From NCBI RefSeq assembly GCF_035506375.1, contig NZ_DATJPM010000031.1, positions 1 through 23,082 on the forward strand: a stretch of 23,082 nucleotides of DNA, read 5' to 3'. Under the pieces are notes generated by a model. It was not told where the DNA came from, did no database searches, and saw nothing but the letters and a program-made list of their open reading frames with translations. Source of the DNA: Methanocella sp. (GTDB taxonomy: Archaea > Halobacteriota > Methanocellia > Methanocellales > Methanocellaceae). Within the stretch, counting starts at the first letter, position 1. Each line of letters opens with the position of its first letter. A program made the position numbers and the translations under genes. Below are positions 14,125 to 22,500 of this stretch, one piece after another.

Positions 14125-14980
14125 CTCGAAGATGTTCAACGAGCGCCGGGGCACTCCCGTTCCGACGGACCCCCTGGCATCTCTTTTGAAGGATCTTTTA
14201 ACGGCGGAGGAGCTGGCGGCGCTTCCCCGGGGATGGCAGGTCATCGGGGAGGTATTGCTGGTGCATGTCCCTCCCGTGCTTCAGCCCAAAAAGGCGTTGA
14301 TCGCCGACGGCCTTTTGAAGCTGTATCCTCGGTGTAAGACCGTTATGGAGACCCACCGTATTGCGGGCGAGTACCGCCAGCCGGTGTTCGAGAAGCTGGC
14401 CGGCGACGGCACCGAGACGCTGCACAAGGAGAACTACGTGGTCTATAAGCTCGACGTGGCGAAGGTCATGTTCTCGCAGGGGAACTTCTACGAGCGGCAG
14501 CGGATGGGCACCGTGGGCAAGGGCGAAAAAGTGGTGGACATGTTCGCCGGAATAGGATACTTTACTCTGCCCATGGCCGTCCACGCCAGGCCCGAAAAGA
14601 TACTGGCCATCGAGCTGAACCCGGAGTCGTACGGCTATCTATGCGAGAACGTCCGGCTCAACCACGTCGAGGATATCGTCGAGCCCGTACCGGGCGACTG
14701 CCGCGAGAAGACGCCGGCAGGGTGGGCGGACCGTGCCATCATGGGCTACGTGGGCACGACGCAGGAGTACCTGCCCTGGGGCATCCGGGCGCTGAGGCCG
14801 GGTGGCATTTTACATTACCACGAGACCACGCCGGATAAGCTCGTGTTCGGCCGGCCCATCGAGAACATAAAAAATGCGGCTAAAGTGCAAGGCCGGAGCG
14901 CCGAGATCCTGGAAACGATAAAAGTAAAGAAATACTCGCCGGGCGTGTGGCACGTCGTCGTGGACGCCCGCATCGACTAA
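14111..14980 (+). CDS. taw2: tRNA(Phe) 3-amino-3-carboxypropyltransferase Taw2
   Basis: Adds the aminocarboxypropyl group of S-adenosylmethionine to the tricyclic base at tRNA(Phe) position 37 in wybutosine-type base synthesis. The 289-residue protein belongs to the Trm5/Tyw2 fold: FSQGN (121-125), the SAM loop DMFAGIGYFTLP (143-154), IELNP (167-171), MGYVGTT (211-217) and HYHE (235-238). The last two features favour Tyw2/Taw2 over Trm5, which has a Pro-Pro motif there. GTG start, with GGAGG 5 nt upstream, lies inside the end of the NMD3 gene (14-nt overlap). Its stop overlaps by 4 nt the stop of the convergent propeller gene. A Trm5 methyltransferase role is the alternative, less likely. Confidence 0.88.
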   Translation: MGKNNSKMFNERRGTPVPTDPLASLLKDLLTAEELAALPRGWQVIGEVLLVHVPPVLQPKKALIADGLLKLYPRCKTVMETHRIAGEYRQPVFEKLAGDGTETLHKENYVVYKLDVAKVMFSQGNFYERQRMGTVGKGEKVVDMFAGIGYFTLPMAVHARPEKILAIELNPESYGYLCENVRLNHVEDIVEPVPGDCREKTPAGWADRAIMGYVGTTQEYLPWGIRALRPGGILHYHETTPDKLVFGRPIENIKNAAKVQGRSAEILETIKVKKYSPGVWHVVVDARID

Positions 14981-16107
14981 TTCTTAATGAGACTTTTTCC
15001 CGCGATACACACTGCGCCCAGCACAGCCAATGCCTCAAACCCGGGCGAAGGCTTCGGCGTGGGCGTGGCGCTCGGGGCTTCGGTGGGCGCGGCCGTAGGC
15101 GTGGGCGTGGCCTCCAGGCCATACAGCGGGTCGGCCCGTATCTTCGCGAGCGAAGTGGCGCCGCTCTCGACGACCCATATCGTGTTACCGTCCGCCTCGA
15201 TGAACGTGGGATAGTACTTGCTGCCGCTCAGGCTTACGGGCACGAAAACGTCCTTCACCGTGTAATATTTAATGACACGGCCGTTGGCCGTATCCGTGAG
15301 CCAGACGTTATCGTCCGCGTCCACGGCCAGGCGCTTTCCGTACACCTGCTTCCCATCCAGCCGGGGCAGGTCGATCTCCTTAAAGCTATTCAGGCTCGTG
15401 TCGAACATGCCAAGCTTGTTAGTCGCGCTCTCCAGGAACCAGAGGCGGCCCTGGGAGTCGATGCCCAGGCACGTGGGCTTCGAGTCGGCCGCCGGTATGG
15501 GGAATATGTGGACCCGGTCGTCCATGCGGGAGTACCCTCCCACCTTGCCCGACGAGTATTCCACGAACCATATATTTCCCGTGCGGTCCATGGCCAGGTC
15601 CGCCAGCGAGGCGTCATAGCGGTCCACGTAGAAGTCCTTCAGCTCGTTGGTGTCCATGTCGATGCGGCCCAGCTCCATGTTGCAGGCCACCCACAGGTAG
15701 TTGTCCTGCGCGATGACGTCCATAGGGTTGAGCTTCAGCGGAAAGGTAAAGTTATAGAATTTATTTTTACTGACGTCGTAGCCGATGATCTGTTGCCCGC
15801 TCTCGTCTGCCATCCATATATACGCGCTGCCCTCGGCGCTCATGCCGGCGAACATGGTGTCCCCGCCCGTGGGTATCACGTAGCGGCTGAAGTTGCCGGT
15901 CATTGAGTCTAGCTTGAAGAGGTACGCGGGCGAGCTCTCGGCGAGCCACACATTGCCATGGCTGTCCACGCACATGGCATCGATGGTCGTGCCGTTCGGG
16001 TACTTGAACTCCTCGATCGAGGGGGCGCTCTGGGCTGCCACTACGGGCATGAGCATAATCAGGAATAGCGATAGTAGTGTCAGCGTGGCCAGTTTCTCTC
16101 TAAGCAT
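14977..16107 (-). CDS. Secreted Vgb-like seven-bladed beta-propeller with PGF-CTERM-like tail
   Basis: Predicted cell-surface protein of 376 residues. An N-terminal signal peptide (about 1-26, cleavage after VVAAQ) leads into seven Trp-bearing repeat strands: VWLAES, IWMADES, LWVACN, IWFVEY, LWFLES, VWLTDT and IWVVES. This is the pattern of a seven-bladed propeller of the virginiamycin B lyase (Vgb)/NHL type. Lyase catalytic residues cannot be assigned, so antibiotic cleavage is not implied. A Thr/Pro/Ala linker (about 325-352), likely glycosylated, precedes SPGFEALAVLG and a basic end, the three-part PGF-CTERM signal processed by archaeosortase A. ATG start; TATA ATTTAAAT at about 16152-16143 gives a short leader. 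Ligand unknown. Confidence 0.85.
   Translation of the reverse strand: MLREKLATLTLLSLFLIMLMPVVAAQSAPSIEEFKYPNGTTIDAMCVDSHGNVWLAESSPAYLFKLDSMTGNFSRYVIPTGGDTMFAGMSAEGSAYIWMADESGQQIIGYDVSKNKFYNFTFPLKLNPMDVIAQDNYLWVACNMELGRIDMDTNELKDFYVDRYDASLADLAMDRTGNIWFVEYSSGKVGGYSRMDDRVHIFPIPAADSKPTCLGIDSQGRLWFLESATNKLGMFDTSLNSFKEIDLPRLDGKQVYGKRLAVDADDNVWLTDTANGRVIKYYTVKDVFVPVSLSGSKYYPTFIEADGNTIWVVESGATSLAKIRADPLYGLEATPTPTAAPTEAPSATPTPKPSPGFEALAVLGAVCIAGKSLIKN
15056..15111 (-). repeat. 14-bp direct repeat in the Thr/Pro linker
   Basis: GGCGTGGGCGTGGC occurs at 15056-15069 and 15098-15111. On the coding strand it encodes the TPTP units of the linker before the PGF signal. Such tracts change length easily. Confidence 0.6.
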
Positions 16108-16264
16108 TCAGTAGAAAATCGGGCTAATGGTACATAAACCTTATTTAAATGTCCTTCCAACCTATTCAGACCGCAAAGAGATACAAGCCCGTGAACGGTC
16201 TTCGCAGACTTAAGCAGTAACATTAAAACTTATTCAAAACGAAAAAAGGAAAAGTGACTTTTAT
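16108..16264. other. Gap between propeller and phosphofructokinase genes
   Basis: No gene. Reading leftward after the pfp stop, T-rich DNA (16256-16231 on the reverse strand, with TTTTCCTTTTTTCG) is a probable terminator. The segment 16228-16240 (ACTTATTCAAAAC) matches 139-151 near rpo7 at 12 of 13 positions, again just beyond a leftward stop. A weak inverted repeat AGACCG (16168-16173) / CGGTCT (16196-16201) lies ahead of the propeller-gene TATA. Confidence 0.45.
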
Positions 16265-17302
16265 TTACCCGAAGAACGTCTTCGCGGCGTCGTAGTACTG
16301 CTGGGGCACGGTCTTGAGGGCCTTGACGGCCTCCTCGATGGGCACTGCATCGATCCTCTCGCCCCGGAGGCTCGACATCATGGCGAACTGGCCGTCCTTG
16401 ATCATCTCGGCGGCCTTATAGCCCAGGCGAGTTGCCAGGATGCGGTCGTAAGCCAGCGGCGAGCCGCCCCTCTGGGTGTGGCCTAGCACGACGTGCCTCG
16501 TCTCGATGCCCGTGCACTTCTCGATCTCCTTGGCCAGCGTCTCCGCCACGCCCCCGAGCCTCACGTGGCCGAAGGCATCGGTCGACTGCGAAGCGGCCTT
16601 CACGTCGAGGTCGCTGAACTCGGAGCCCTCGGCGACGGCGATGATGCCGTATTTGTCGCCCCTCGCGTAGCGCTCTTTGAGCATTTTACAGCAGTCGCCG
16701 ACGCTGCCCTTAATTTCGGGGGTGAAGATCCAGTGGGCGCTGGCCGACGTGCCCGCGTCCACGGTCATCCAGCCGGCGTGCCGGCCCATGATCTCGCAGA
16801 CCAGGACGCGGTCATGGCTTTTCGCGGTCGTGTGAAGCCGGTCCATGGAGTCCGAGGCGATCTGGACGGCGGTCTGGTAGCCGAACGTGTAATCGGTGGC
16901 GCCCAGGTCGTTGTCGATGGTCTTGGGGACGCCCACGCACTTCAGGCCCGCCTTCGTGAGCTTGTTGGCCACGCCCAGCGTGTCCTCGCCGCCAACAGCC
17001 ACTAAACAGTCGATGTTTAATTTACGGGCGTTCTCCAGGACCTTCGCCTCGCCGCCGTCGACCTTGTACGGGTTCGTCCTTGAGGTCTTCAGGATGGTGC
17101 CGCCCAGCGGCAGGATGTCCTTCACGTCCGCCTTTGTAAGTGTAATTGCGTCCGCGTTGAGCATGCCCTTCCAGCCGTACCGGACGCCCATGACCTGCCA
17201 GCCGTACTCGCTCGCCTTGAACACGACGGCGCGGATCACCGCGTTCAGGCCCGGGCAGTCGCCGCCGCCCGTTAAAATGCCAATTTTCTTAATGTCCGAC
17301 AT
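16265..17302 (-). CDS. pfp: Phosphofructokinase, probably pyrophosphate-dependent
   Basis: PfkA-family enzyme, 345 residues, phosphorylating fructose 6-phosphate at C1. Visible motifs: TGGGDCPGLN (11-20), GGEDTLG (104-110), PKTIDND (126-132) with the catalytic Asp, and MGRHAGW (172-178) for substrate binding. ATP enzymes have GGDG and PGTIDND; here D107 and K127 occupy the two positions known to exclude ATP and bind pyrophosphate. I infer reversible use of PPi. Its ATG follows the aldolase stop by 2 nt, with GGGGAGGGCG as a strong Shine-Dalgarno site, so the two make an operon. Many methanogens use an unrelated ADP-dependent kinase instead, so lateral origin is possible. Confidence 0.92.
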   Translation of the reverse strand: MSDIKKIGILTGGGDCPGLNAVIRAVVFKASEYGWQVMGVRYGWKGMLNADAITLTKADVKDILPLGGTILKTSRTNPYKVDGGEAKVLENARKLNIDCLVAVGGEDTLGVANKLTKAGLKCVGVPKTIDNDLGATDYTFGYQTAVQIASDSMDRLHTTAKSHDRVLVCEIMGRHAGWMTVDAGTSASAHWIFTPEIKGSVGDCCKMLKERYARGDKYGIIAVAEGSEFSDLDVKAASQSTDAFGHVRLGGVAETLAKEIEKCTGIETRHVVLGHTQRGGSPLAYDRILATRLGYKAAEMIKDGQFAMMSSLRGERIDAVPIEEAVKALKTVPQQYYDAAKTFFG

Positions 17303-17304
17303 GC

Positions 17305-18228
17305 CTACGCCCTCCCCGAGCTTCCGAATAATTGCATCTTGCCCTTCGCCACGGCCTTCATGGCGTCCTCCGCGGGGCCGAATATCTTGCGCGGATCGAA
17401 CTCCTCCGGCTTCTCGGCGAGCACCTGGCGTATGGCCGCGGTCATGGCCAGCCGGATGTCCGTGTCGATGTTGATCTTGGCCACGCCCAGGCTGATGGCC
17501 GTCTTGATGGCATCGTTGGGGACCCCGGCCGCGCCCGGCAGCTTTGCACCGTACTTCGCGGCCTTGTCCAGCACGTACTTCGGGACGCCCGAGGCGCCAT
17601 GCAAAACGATCGGCATGTTCACGAGCTTCTCGATATTCTCCAGCCTCGGGAAGTCCAGGTTCGCCTCGCCCTTGAACTTGTAGGCGCCGTGTGACGTGCC
17701 TATGGCCACGGCCAGGGCGTCCACGCCCGTCCTGTCCACGAAGAGCTTCGCCTCCCCGGGGTTCGTGAAGATCGCGTCCTTCTCCTCCACGGAGACATGC
17801 CCCTCCACGCCCGCTAATTTACCCAGCTCGGCCTCCACCGACACGCCCGCCGCGTGGGCGATGCGCACGATGTCGGCGGTCTGCTTCACGTTCTCCTCGA
17901 ACGGCAGCTTCGAGCCGTCGAACATGACGGACGACCACCCGTAGCGGATGCACTGGATGCAGTCGTCGAAGCTAGTGCCGTGGTCCAGGTGCAGCACGGT
18001 GGGAACGCCCGAATTATCGGCCGTCACCCGCGCGATCTCGTAAATGTACTCGATGCCGGCGTACTTAATGGCGCTCGGAGATACGGCTAAAATCACGGGC
18101 GATCTTTCCTCTTTCGCGGCCCCGCCAATGGCTTTCGCGATCTCCATGTCGTTGATGTTGAACGCCCCGACGGCGTACTTACCGGCCCTGGCCCTGTCCA
18201 GGACCTCCTTGAGAGTGGCAAATATCAT
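17305..18228 (-). CDS. fba: Class II fructose-bisphosphate aldolase
   Basis: Zinc enzyme interconverting fructose 1,6-bisphosphate with dihydroxyacetone phosphate and glyceraldehyde 3-phosphate. The 307-residue protein carries HLDHGTSFDDC (80-90; catalytic D82, zinc ligand H83), VEAELG (131-136; E134), GTSHGAY (H180) and VLHGASG (H210). Start choice: the open frame runs on to 18579, but that extension crosses the promoter and the carA start and reads as non-protein. ATGs lie at 18243 and 18228. GGAG precedes the second by 9 nt and MIFATLKEVL matches family N-termini, so I use 18228. A TATA at 18281-18274 gives a start near 18252. First gene of the fba-pfp operon. Confidence 0.93.
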   Translation of the reverse strand: MIFATLKEVLDRARAGKYAVGAFNINDMEIAKAIGGAAKEERSPVILAVSPSAIKYAGIEYIYEIARVTADNSGVPTVLHLDHGTSFDDCIQCIRYGWSSVMFDGSKLPFEENVKQTADIVRIAHAAGVSVEAELGKLAGVEGHVSVEEKDAIFTNPGEAKLFVDRTGVDALAVAIGTSHGAYKFKGEANLDFPRLENIEKLVNMPIVLHGASGVPKYVLDKAAKYGAKLPGAAGVPNDAIKTAISLGVAKINIDTDIRLAMTAAIRQVLAEKPEEFDPRKIFGPAEDAMKAVAKGKMQLFGSSGRA

Positions 18229-18475
18229 ACGGTTATTCTCCATTGCTATGCATATTAGTCTATGAAATGCCGGATATTTATCGTTTTTTAGACAGGGCCC
18301 TGCTTTTCCCGTCTCGACGGCATTAATCTCATTATACCGGCCGGGTAAAAAAACGCGTCCTATATGCGCGGCGGAAAAAACCAAACCGGCTGATTGGTGG
18401 CCGGATTTTGCCTCGTGCCGCGCATCGCAAAATATATAACCAAAATGCGGATATGTAGCACAGGTATCGAGAATC
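18229..18475. promoter_or_regulatory. Divergent promoter region between fba and carA
   Basis: No gene. Leftward TATA ATAAATAT (18281-18274) serves fba; rightward AATATATAA (18431-18439) serves carA, predicting a start near 18461. Upstream of both starts is a nested inverted repeat: ATGCGCGGC (18364-18372) pairs perfectly with GCCGCGCAT (18417-18425), enclosing CCGGC (18386-18390) / GCCGG (18400-18404). The distal arm ends 6 bp before the carA TATA. The palindrome CAGGGCCCTG lies at 18293-18302, nearer fba. Confidence 0.6.
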
Positions 18476-19543
18476 ATGAAGGCAGTATTAGGGTTGGAAG
18501 ACGGCACCTGCGTGCCCGGGGAAGGGTTCGGCCGCGAAGGCACGACCCTCGGCGAACTGGTTTTTGCGACTCCGTACACCGGCTACGAGGAAGCGCTCAC
18601 CGACCCTTCGTATAAGGGCCAGATTCTTCTTTTCACTTATCCTTTAATCGGTAACTATGGCGTCAACGACGCCAACTTCCAGTCGGACGGCATCAAGGCC
18701 GAGGCTCTGGTTGTCCGTGAGAAATGCGCCCATCCGTCTCACCCGCGCTTTAAGAGGTCCCTGGACGCCTTCCTTACTGACGAGAAAATATCGGGCATCG
18801 CCGAAGTGGACACGCGCATGCTCACCATAAAGACCCGGACCTACGGCACCATGCGTTCCGCGCTCATCGTCGGCAGCGACGACGGCGAGAGGGCCGTCGA
18901 GCTGGCGAAGAACTCCAGGCCGGACCCGCTGCTCGTCGAGAAGGTCACCTGCCGGCAGCCCTACGAGATCAAGGGCAGCGGCCCGAGGGTCGTCGTCATG
19001 GACTTCGGCGCCAAGAGGAACATCATCAACAGCCTGGCGCGCAGGAACGCGTACGTGATCGTTGTGCCGGCGAATACGTCTTACGAAGCCATCAAGGATT
19101 ATAAGCCGGACGTAATATTACTGTCTAACGGCCCCGGCGACCCGCAGGACGCGAAGAACGGCATCTCAGTGGCCAGGCAAGCAGCGGGGCAGCTTCCCGT
19201 GTTCGGCATCTGTCTCGGGCACCAGATCATCGGGCTGGCCATGGGCGCCAGCACCTATAAGCTCAAATTCGGCCACCGTGGCGCCAACCAGCCGGTAATC
19301 GACCTCATCGACAAAAAGGTCTATATCACCAGCCAGAACCACGGCTATGCCGTCGACCCGAAGAGCGTCGAGGGGACCGGTTTGCAAATGACGCAGGTCA
19401 ACGCCAACGACGGCACGGTCGAGGGGATGAAGAATGATAAGATGCGCATCATGAGCGTCCAGTACCACCCGGAGGCGAGCCCCGGGCCCCGGGATACGAA
19501 CTGGTTCTTCGATACGTTACTGAAAAAGGCAGGTGAGTGGTAA
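18476..19543 (+). CDS. carA: Carbamoyl-phosphate synthase small (glutaminase) subunit
   Basis: Hydrolyses glutamine and sends ammonia through a tunnel to CarB for carbamoyl phosphate, the precursor of pyrimidines and arginine. The 355 residues include the N-terminal CarA-specific domain (1-150) and a class I glutamine amidotransferase domain with nucleophile C246 in GICLGHQ and H331/E333 in QYHPEASPGP. ATG start with a weak Shine-Dalgarno site and a TATA at 18431-18439. It shares one base with carB in TAATG, which suits equal production of the two subunits. Confidence 0.97.
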   Translation: MKAVLGLEDGTCVPGEGFGREGTTLGELVFATPYTGYEEALTDPSYKGQILLFTYPLIGNYGVNDANFQSDGIKAEALVVREKCAHPSHPRFKRSLDAFLTDEKISGIAEVDTRMLTIKTRTYGTMRSALIVGSDDGERAVELAKNSRPDPLLVEKVTCRQPYEIKGSGPRVVVMDFGAKRNIINSLARRNAYVIVVPANTSYEAIKDYKPDVILLSNGPGDPQDAKNGISVARQAAGQLPVFGICLGHQIIGLAMGASTYKLKFGHRGANQPVIDLIDKKVYITSQNHGYAVDPKSVEGTGLQMTQVNANDGTVEGMKNDKMRIMSVQYHPEASPGPRDTNWFFDTLLKKAGEW

Positions 19544-22500
19544 TGCCCAGGCGACAGGACGTCAAAAAAGTGCTGCTCATCGGCAGCGGCCCTATTTTAA
19601 TCGGCCAGGCGGCCGAGTTCGACTTTTCGGGCAGCCAGGCATGCCGCTCTCTGAGAGAGGAAGGCATCGAGGTCGTTTTAGTGAATTCTAACCCGGCGAC
19701 TATCATGACGGACCCCGAGTCGGCGGACGCCGTCTACATCGAGCCCATAACGCCCGACGTGGTCGCCCAGATCATCGAGCGGGAGCGCCCGGACGGCATT
19801 TTAGCGGGCCTCGGCGGCCAGACCGGCCTGAACATCACGTCGGAGCTTGCCGAGATGGGCGTGCTCGAGAAATATAACGTTAAAATACTGGGCACCCCGC
19901 TGAAGGCCATCTATGATACCGAAGACCGGGACCGGTTCAAGCACGCCATGGAGGCCATCGGCGAGAAGGTGCCGAGGTCCTACGCCTGCCACACCGTGGA
20001 CGAGGCCGTCGCCGTCATCGATAAGCTAGGATTACCCCTCATTATCAGGTCGGCTTTCACGCTGGGCGGCACGGGCAGCGGCGTGGCCCACACCGTCCAG
20101 GACGTCCGGCACATCGCAGAGCTAGGCCTCAACAAGTCCCGCATCCACCAGATCCTCGTCGAGGAGAGCGTTCTCGGCTGGAAGGAGTTCGAGTACGAGG
20201 TCATGCGGGACGCCAGCGATACCTGCATCACCATCTGTAACATGGAGAACATCGACCCGATGGGAATCCATACCGGCGAGTCCATCGTCGTCACGCCGTC
20301 GCAGACGCTGTCCGACGCTGACCACCAGACGCTCCGCTCGGCGGCCATCAAGATCATCCGCGCTCTCGGGATCGAGGGCGGCTGTAACATCCAGTTCGCC
20401 TGGAACGACGGCGACTACAGGATCGTGGAAGTCAATCCAAGAGTTTCACGGTCATCGGCGCTGGCAAGCAAGGCGACCGGCTACCCCATCGCACGCATCG
20501 CCGCCAAGATCGCCATCGGCCTCCGGCTGGACGAGATCCAGAATAAGGTCACCATGGAGACCCCCGCCTCGTTCGAGCCGACCATCGACTACGTCGTCGT
20601 AAAAATACCCAGGTGGCCCTTCGACAAGTTCAAGAACGCCGATAAGCACATCACCACGTCCATGAAGTCCACGGGCGAGGTCATGGCGATCGGAAGGACT
20701 TACGAAGAGGCGTACCAGAAGGCGTTGAATTCGCTGGACATCAGCGAGTTCTGGGGCTACGGGAACTGGTCCCGGGCCGAGATGTCCGACCTGCTTAAAA
20801 ATCCAACGCACGAGCGCATGTTCGTCATCTATAAGGCGCTTCAGACTGGCGCTTTCACGATCGACCAGATCGCCAAGCTTACTAACATCGACCCCTGGTT
20901 CATCCGCAAGATAAAGAACATCGTGGATATGGCCGACACGATCAAGGGGAATATCGACCCGGAAATATTAAGAAAAGCGAAGCGCATGGGCTTCACTGAC
21001 GAGTGGATCGCCCAGCTAAGGAACACCTCGCCCGAAGCCATCAGCGACATGCGCCACAAGTACGGCATCATCCCCACCTTTAAGATGGTCGACACCTGCG
21101 CCGCCGAGTTCGCCGCGAAGACGCCATACTATTATTCTTCATACGAGCAGGAGTGCGAGCTGACCCCTACCGATAAAAAGAAGGTGCTCATCATCGGCGC
21201 CGGGCCCATCCGCATCGGCCAGGGAATCGAGTTCGACTACTGCACCGTTCATGCCGTGAATGCGCTCCGGGAGTCGGGCATCGAGGCCCACATCATCAAC
21301 AATAACCCGGAGACCGTCTCGACGGACTTCGACGTGTCCGACAAGCTGTTCTTCGAGCCCATCACGCTCGAGCACGTGATGAACATCATAGAAAAGGAGC
21401 GCCCCTACGGAGTCATGGTCCAGTTCGGCGGCCAGACCTCCGTCAACATGGCCATACCCCTCCAGATGGAGCTCAACCGGCGCAAGGACCTCAACACCAT
21501 CATCATCGGCACCAGCCCGGATAACATGAACATCGCCGAGGACCGGGACCTGTGGGGCCGCATGATGAAGGAGATGGGCATCCTCCAGCCGGAGCACGGC
21601 ATCGCCTACTCGACGGACGAGGCGAAGGTCGAAGCGGCCCGCATCGGCTACCCGATCCTCGTGAGGCCGTCATACGTTCTCGGCGGCAGGGCCATGGAGA
21701 TCGTCTACGACGAGGCCGACCTGGAGAGGTACATGACCGAGGCGGTCAAAGTATCCCGCAAGCACCCGGTGCTCATCGACGACTTCCTCGAGGACGCCAC
21801 GGAGATCGACGTGGACGCCGTCAGCGACGGCACTGACGTATTGATCGGCGCCATCATGGAGCACATCGAGGAAGCCGGCATCCACTCTGGCGACTCGGCA
21901 TGCGTCATTCCCCCGCAATCGCTCTCGAAGGAAGTTCAGGACCAGGTGCGCGACATCGTGAGGAAGATCGCGCTCTCGCTGCACGTCATCGGCTGCGTCA
22001 ACATCCAGATGGCCTTCAAGGACGGCAAGGTCTACGTCCTCGAAGCGAACCCGCGCTCGTCCCGGACGATACCGTTCGTGAGCAAGGCGACGGGCCTGCC
22101 GCTCGCAAAGATAGCCGCTAAAGTAATAATCGGATATTCATTAAAGGACATGGGCTACACGGAGGAGCCGAAGCCGAAGTACGTATCCGTGAAGGAGGTC
22201 GTGCTGCCCTTCGATAAGCTGCCGGGCGCGGACCCGCTGCTGGGCCCCGAGATGCGCTCGACGGGCGAGGTCATGGGCATCGATACGGACTTCGGCGCGG
22301 CGTTCTTCAAGGCCGAGCAGTCGGCCTTCAACTCGCTTCCGCTCGAAGGCACGGTCTTCATATCCGTCCGGGATGAGGACAAGAAGGAGATGGCCCGGCT
22401 GGCAAAGATGCTCTCTTCCAGCGGTTTAAAATTGATAGGCACCACGGGCACCAAGAAGTACCTGGAAGCCCAGGGCATCCCGGTGACGCTCATCAGCAAG

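Noticed and set aside
14947..15906. 319-codon plus-strand open frame over the propeller gene
   Set aside because: Antisense to a gene with signal peptide, regular repeats and sorting tail. The antisense product is Arg/His/Val-rich with no motif.
14977..16107. Propeller as a streptogramin-inactivating lyase
   Set aside because: Only the fold pattern fits; the catalytic His/Glu set of Vgb cannot be placed, and the protein is exported and anchored.
16168..16201. Inverted repeat AGACCG/CGGTCT as an operator of the propeller gene
   Set aside because: Only 6 bp with a 22-base loop; such pairs are common by chance.
18229..18579. 117-codon N-terminal extension of the aldolase
   Set aside because: It crosses the fba TATA box, the carA promoter and the carA start, and resembles no protein. 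Family N-termini begin at MIFATLKEVL.
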